Below, piece after piece: positions 5,082-5,185 of a DNA stretch of 5,185 nucleotides. The stretch spans positions 1 to 5,185 of the forward strand of contig LKUH01000522.1 in the NCBI GenBank assembly GCA_001412425.1, given 5' to 3'. Origin of the DNA: Candidatus Cloacimonas sp. SDB. Lineage in GTDB: Bacteria > Cloacimonadota > Cloacimonadia > Cloacimonadales > TCS61. The notes below the pieces were generated by a model that had not been told where the DNA came from, searched no databases, and saw only the letters and a program-made list of their open reading frames with translations. Within the stretch, counting starts at the first letter, position 1, and each line of letters begins with the position of its first letter. The translations under genes were made by a program, and so were the position numbers.

Positions 5082-5185
5082 GTGAAACAATGATGTGCTT
5101 CGTCTGCTTCAGGTATGGGAACGTTGCTTTCGGTGTGTCAGAAGATGTAGGGTTCATGGTTGGTGGTGTTAGAAAAAAGACACGC
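5056..5185 (-). other. Unexplained stretch; one frame open to the window edge
   Basis: Upstream of the inverted repeat I recognise no gene, RNA or CRISPR unit. One minus-strand frame is open from the window edge to a TAA at 5058-5056. It contains an ATG at 5157 that would give a 33-residue peptide (MNPTSSDTPK...LDKFKVRL) with no convincing ribosome site. It may be the tail of a gene outside the window, part of a dispersed repeat, or chance. The last codons of this frame use the left half of the inverted repeat, which argues against a conserved coding role there. The promoter for the operon would be expected here, but I could not identify one with confidence. Confidence 0.25.
5151..5172. repeat. 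Third occurrence of the GGTTCATGG / GTTGGTGGT repeat words
   Basis: GGTTCATGGTT at 5151-5161 is identical to 2432-2442. GTTGGTGGT at 5159-5167 is the reverse complement of 2845-2853 and 2859-2867. The stretch thus joins words from both ends of the four-helix-bundle cassette, which suggests a dispersed repeat family in this genome. Confidence 0.5.

Overview
The window is an AT-rich stretch of bacterial DNA. All the convincing genes lie on the minus strand and are tightly packed, as in a single operon. In the direction of transcription (high to low coordinates) the order is: AAA_14/DUF4143 ATPase, cas1, a four-helix-bundle (S23/IVP family) gene, cas2, cas4, cmr1, and the start of cas10/cmr2, which runs off the window at base 1. 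This is the adaptation module plus the first two effector genes of a type III-B (Cmr) CRISPR-Cas locus. No CRISPR array lies inside the window. The AT richness, strong AGGAGG-type ribosome sites, frequent DUF4143 ATPases and four-helix-bundle cassettes are compatible with an FCB-group or Cloacimonadota-like anaerobe, but the sequence alone does not prove any taxon.

Layout. 5031-5185: leader region with a perfect 13-bp inverted repeat 17 nt before the ATPase start and an unexplained stretch beyond it. 3858-5030: ATPase. 2867-3844: cas1. 2413-2870: a compact cassette holding the four-helix-bundle gene, bracketed by degenerate GGTTGAT/ATCAACC-type repeats facing each other. 2110-2400: cas2. 1442-2098: cas4. 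537-1412: cmr1. 1-537: the first 179 codons of cas10.

How the genes work together (family knowledge). Cas1 and Cas2 form the spacer integrase, and Cas4 trims prespacers and helps select their PAM ends. Cmr1 and Cas10 are subunits of the Cmr RNA-guided complex, which cleaves target RNA and, when Cas10 keeps an active Palm domain, makes cyclic oligoadenylate. The visible Cas10 begins directly at the motif that normally follows the HD nuclease domain, so this protein appears to lack the DNase domain.

The most notable observation is the four-helix-bundle cassette. It fills the whole space between the cas1 stop codon and the cas2 Shine-Dalgarno site, its ends carry inverted-repeat sequence, and a related repeat recurs at the right edge of the window (5151-5172). 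It looks like a small mobile, IVS-like unit that settled in an adaptation operon without disrupting either neighbour. A functional link to spacer acquisition is possible but not shown.
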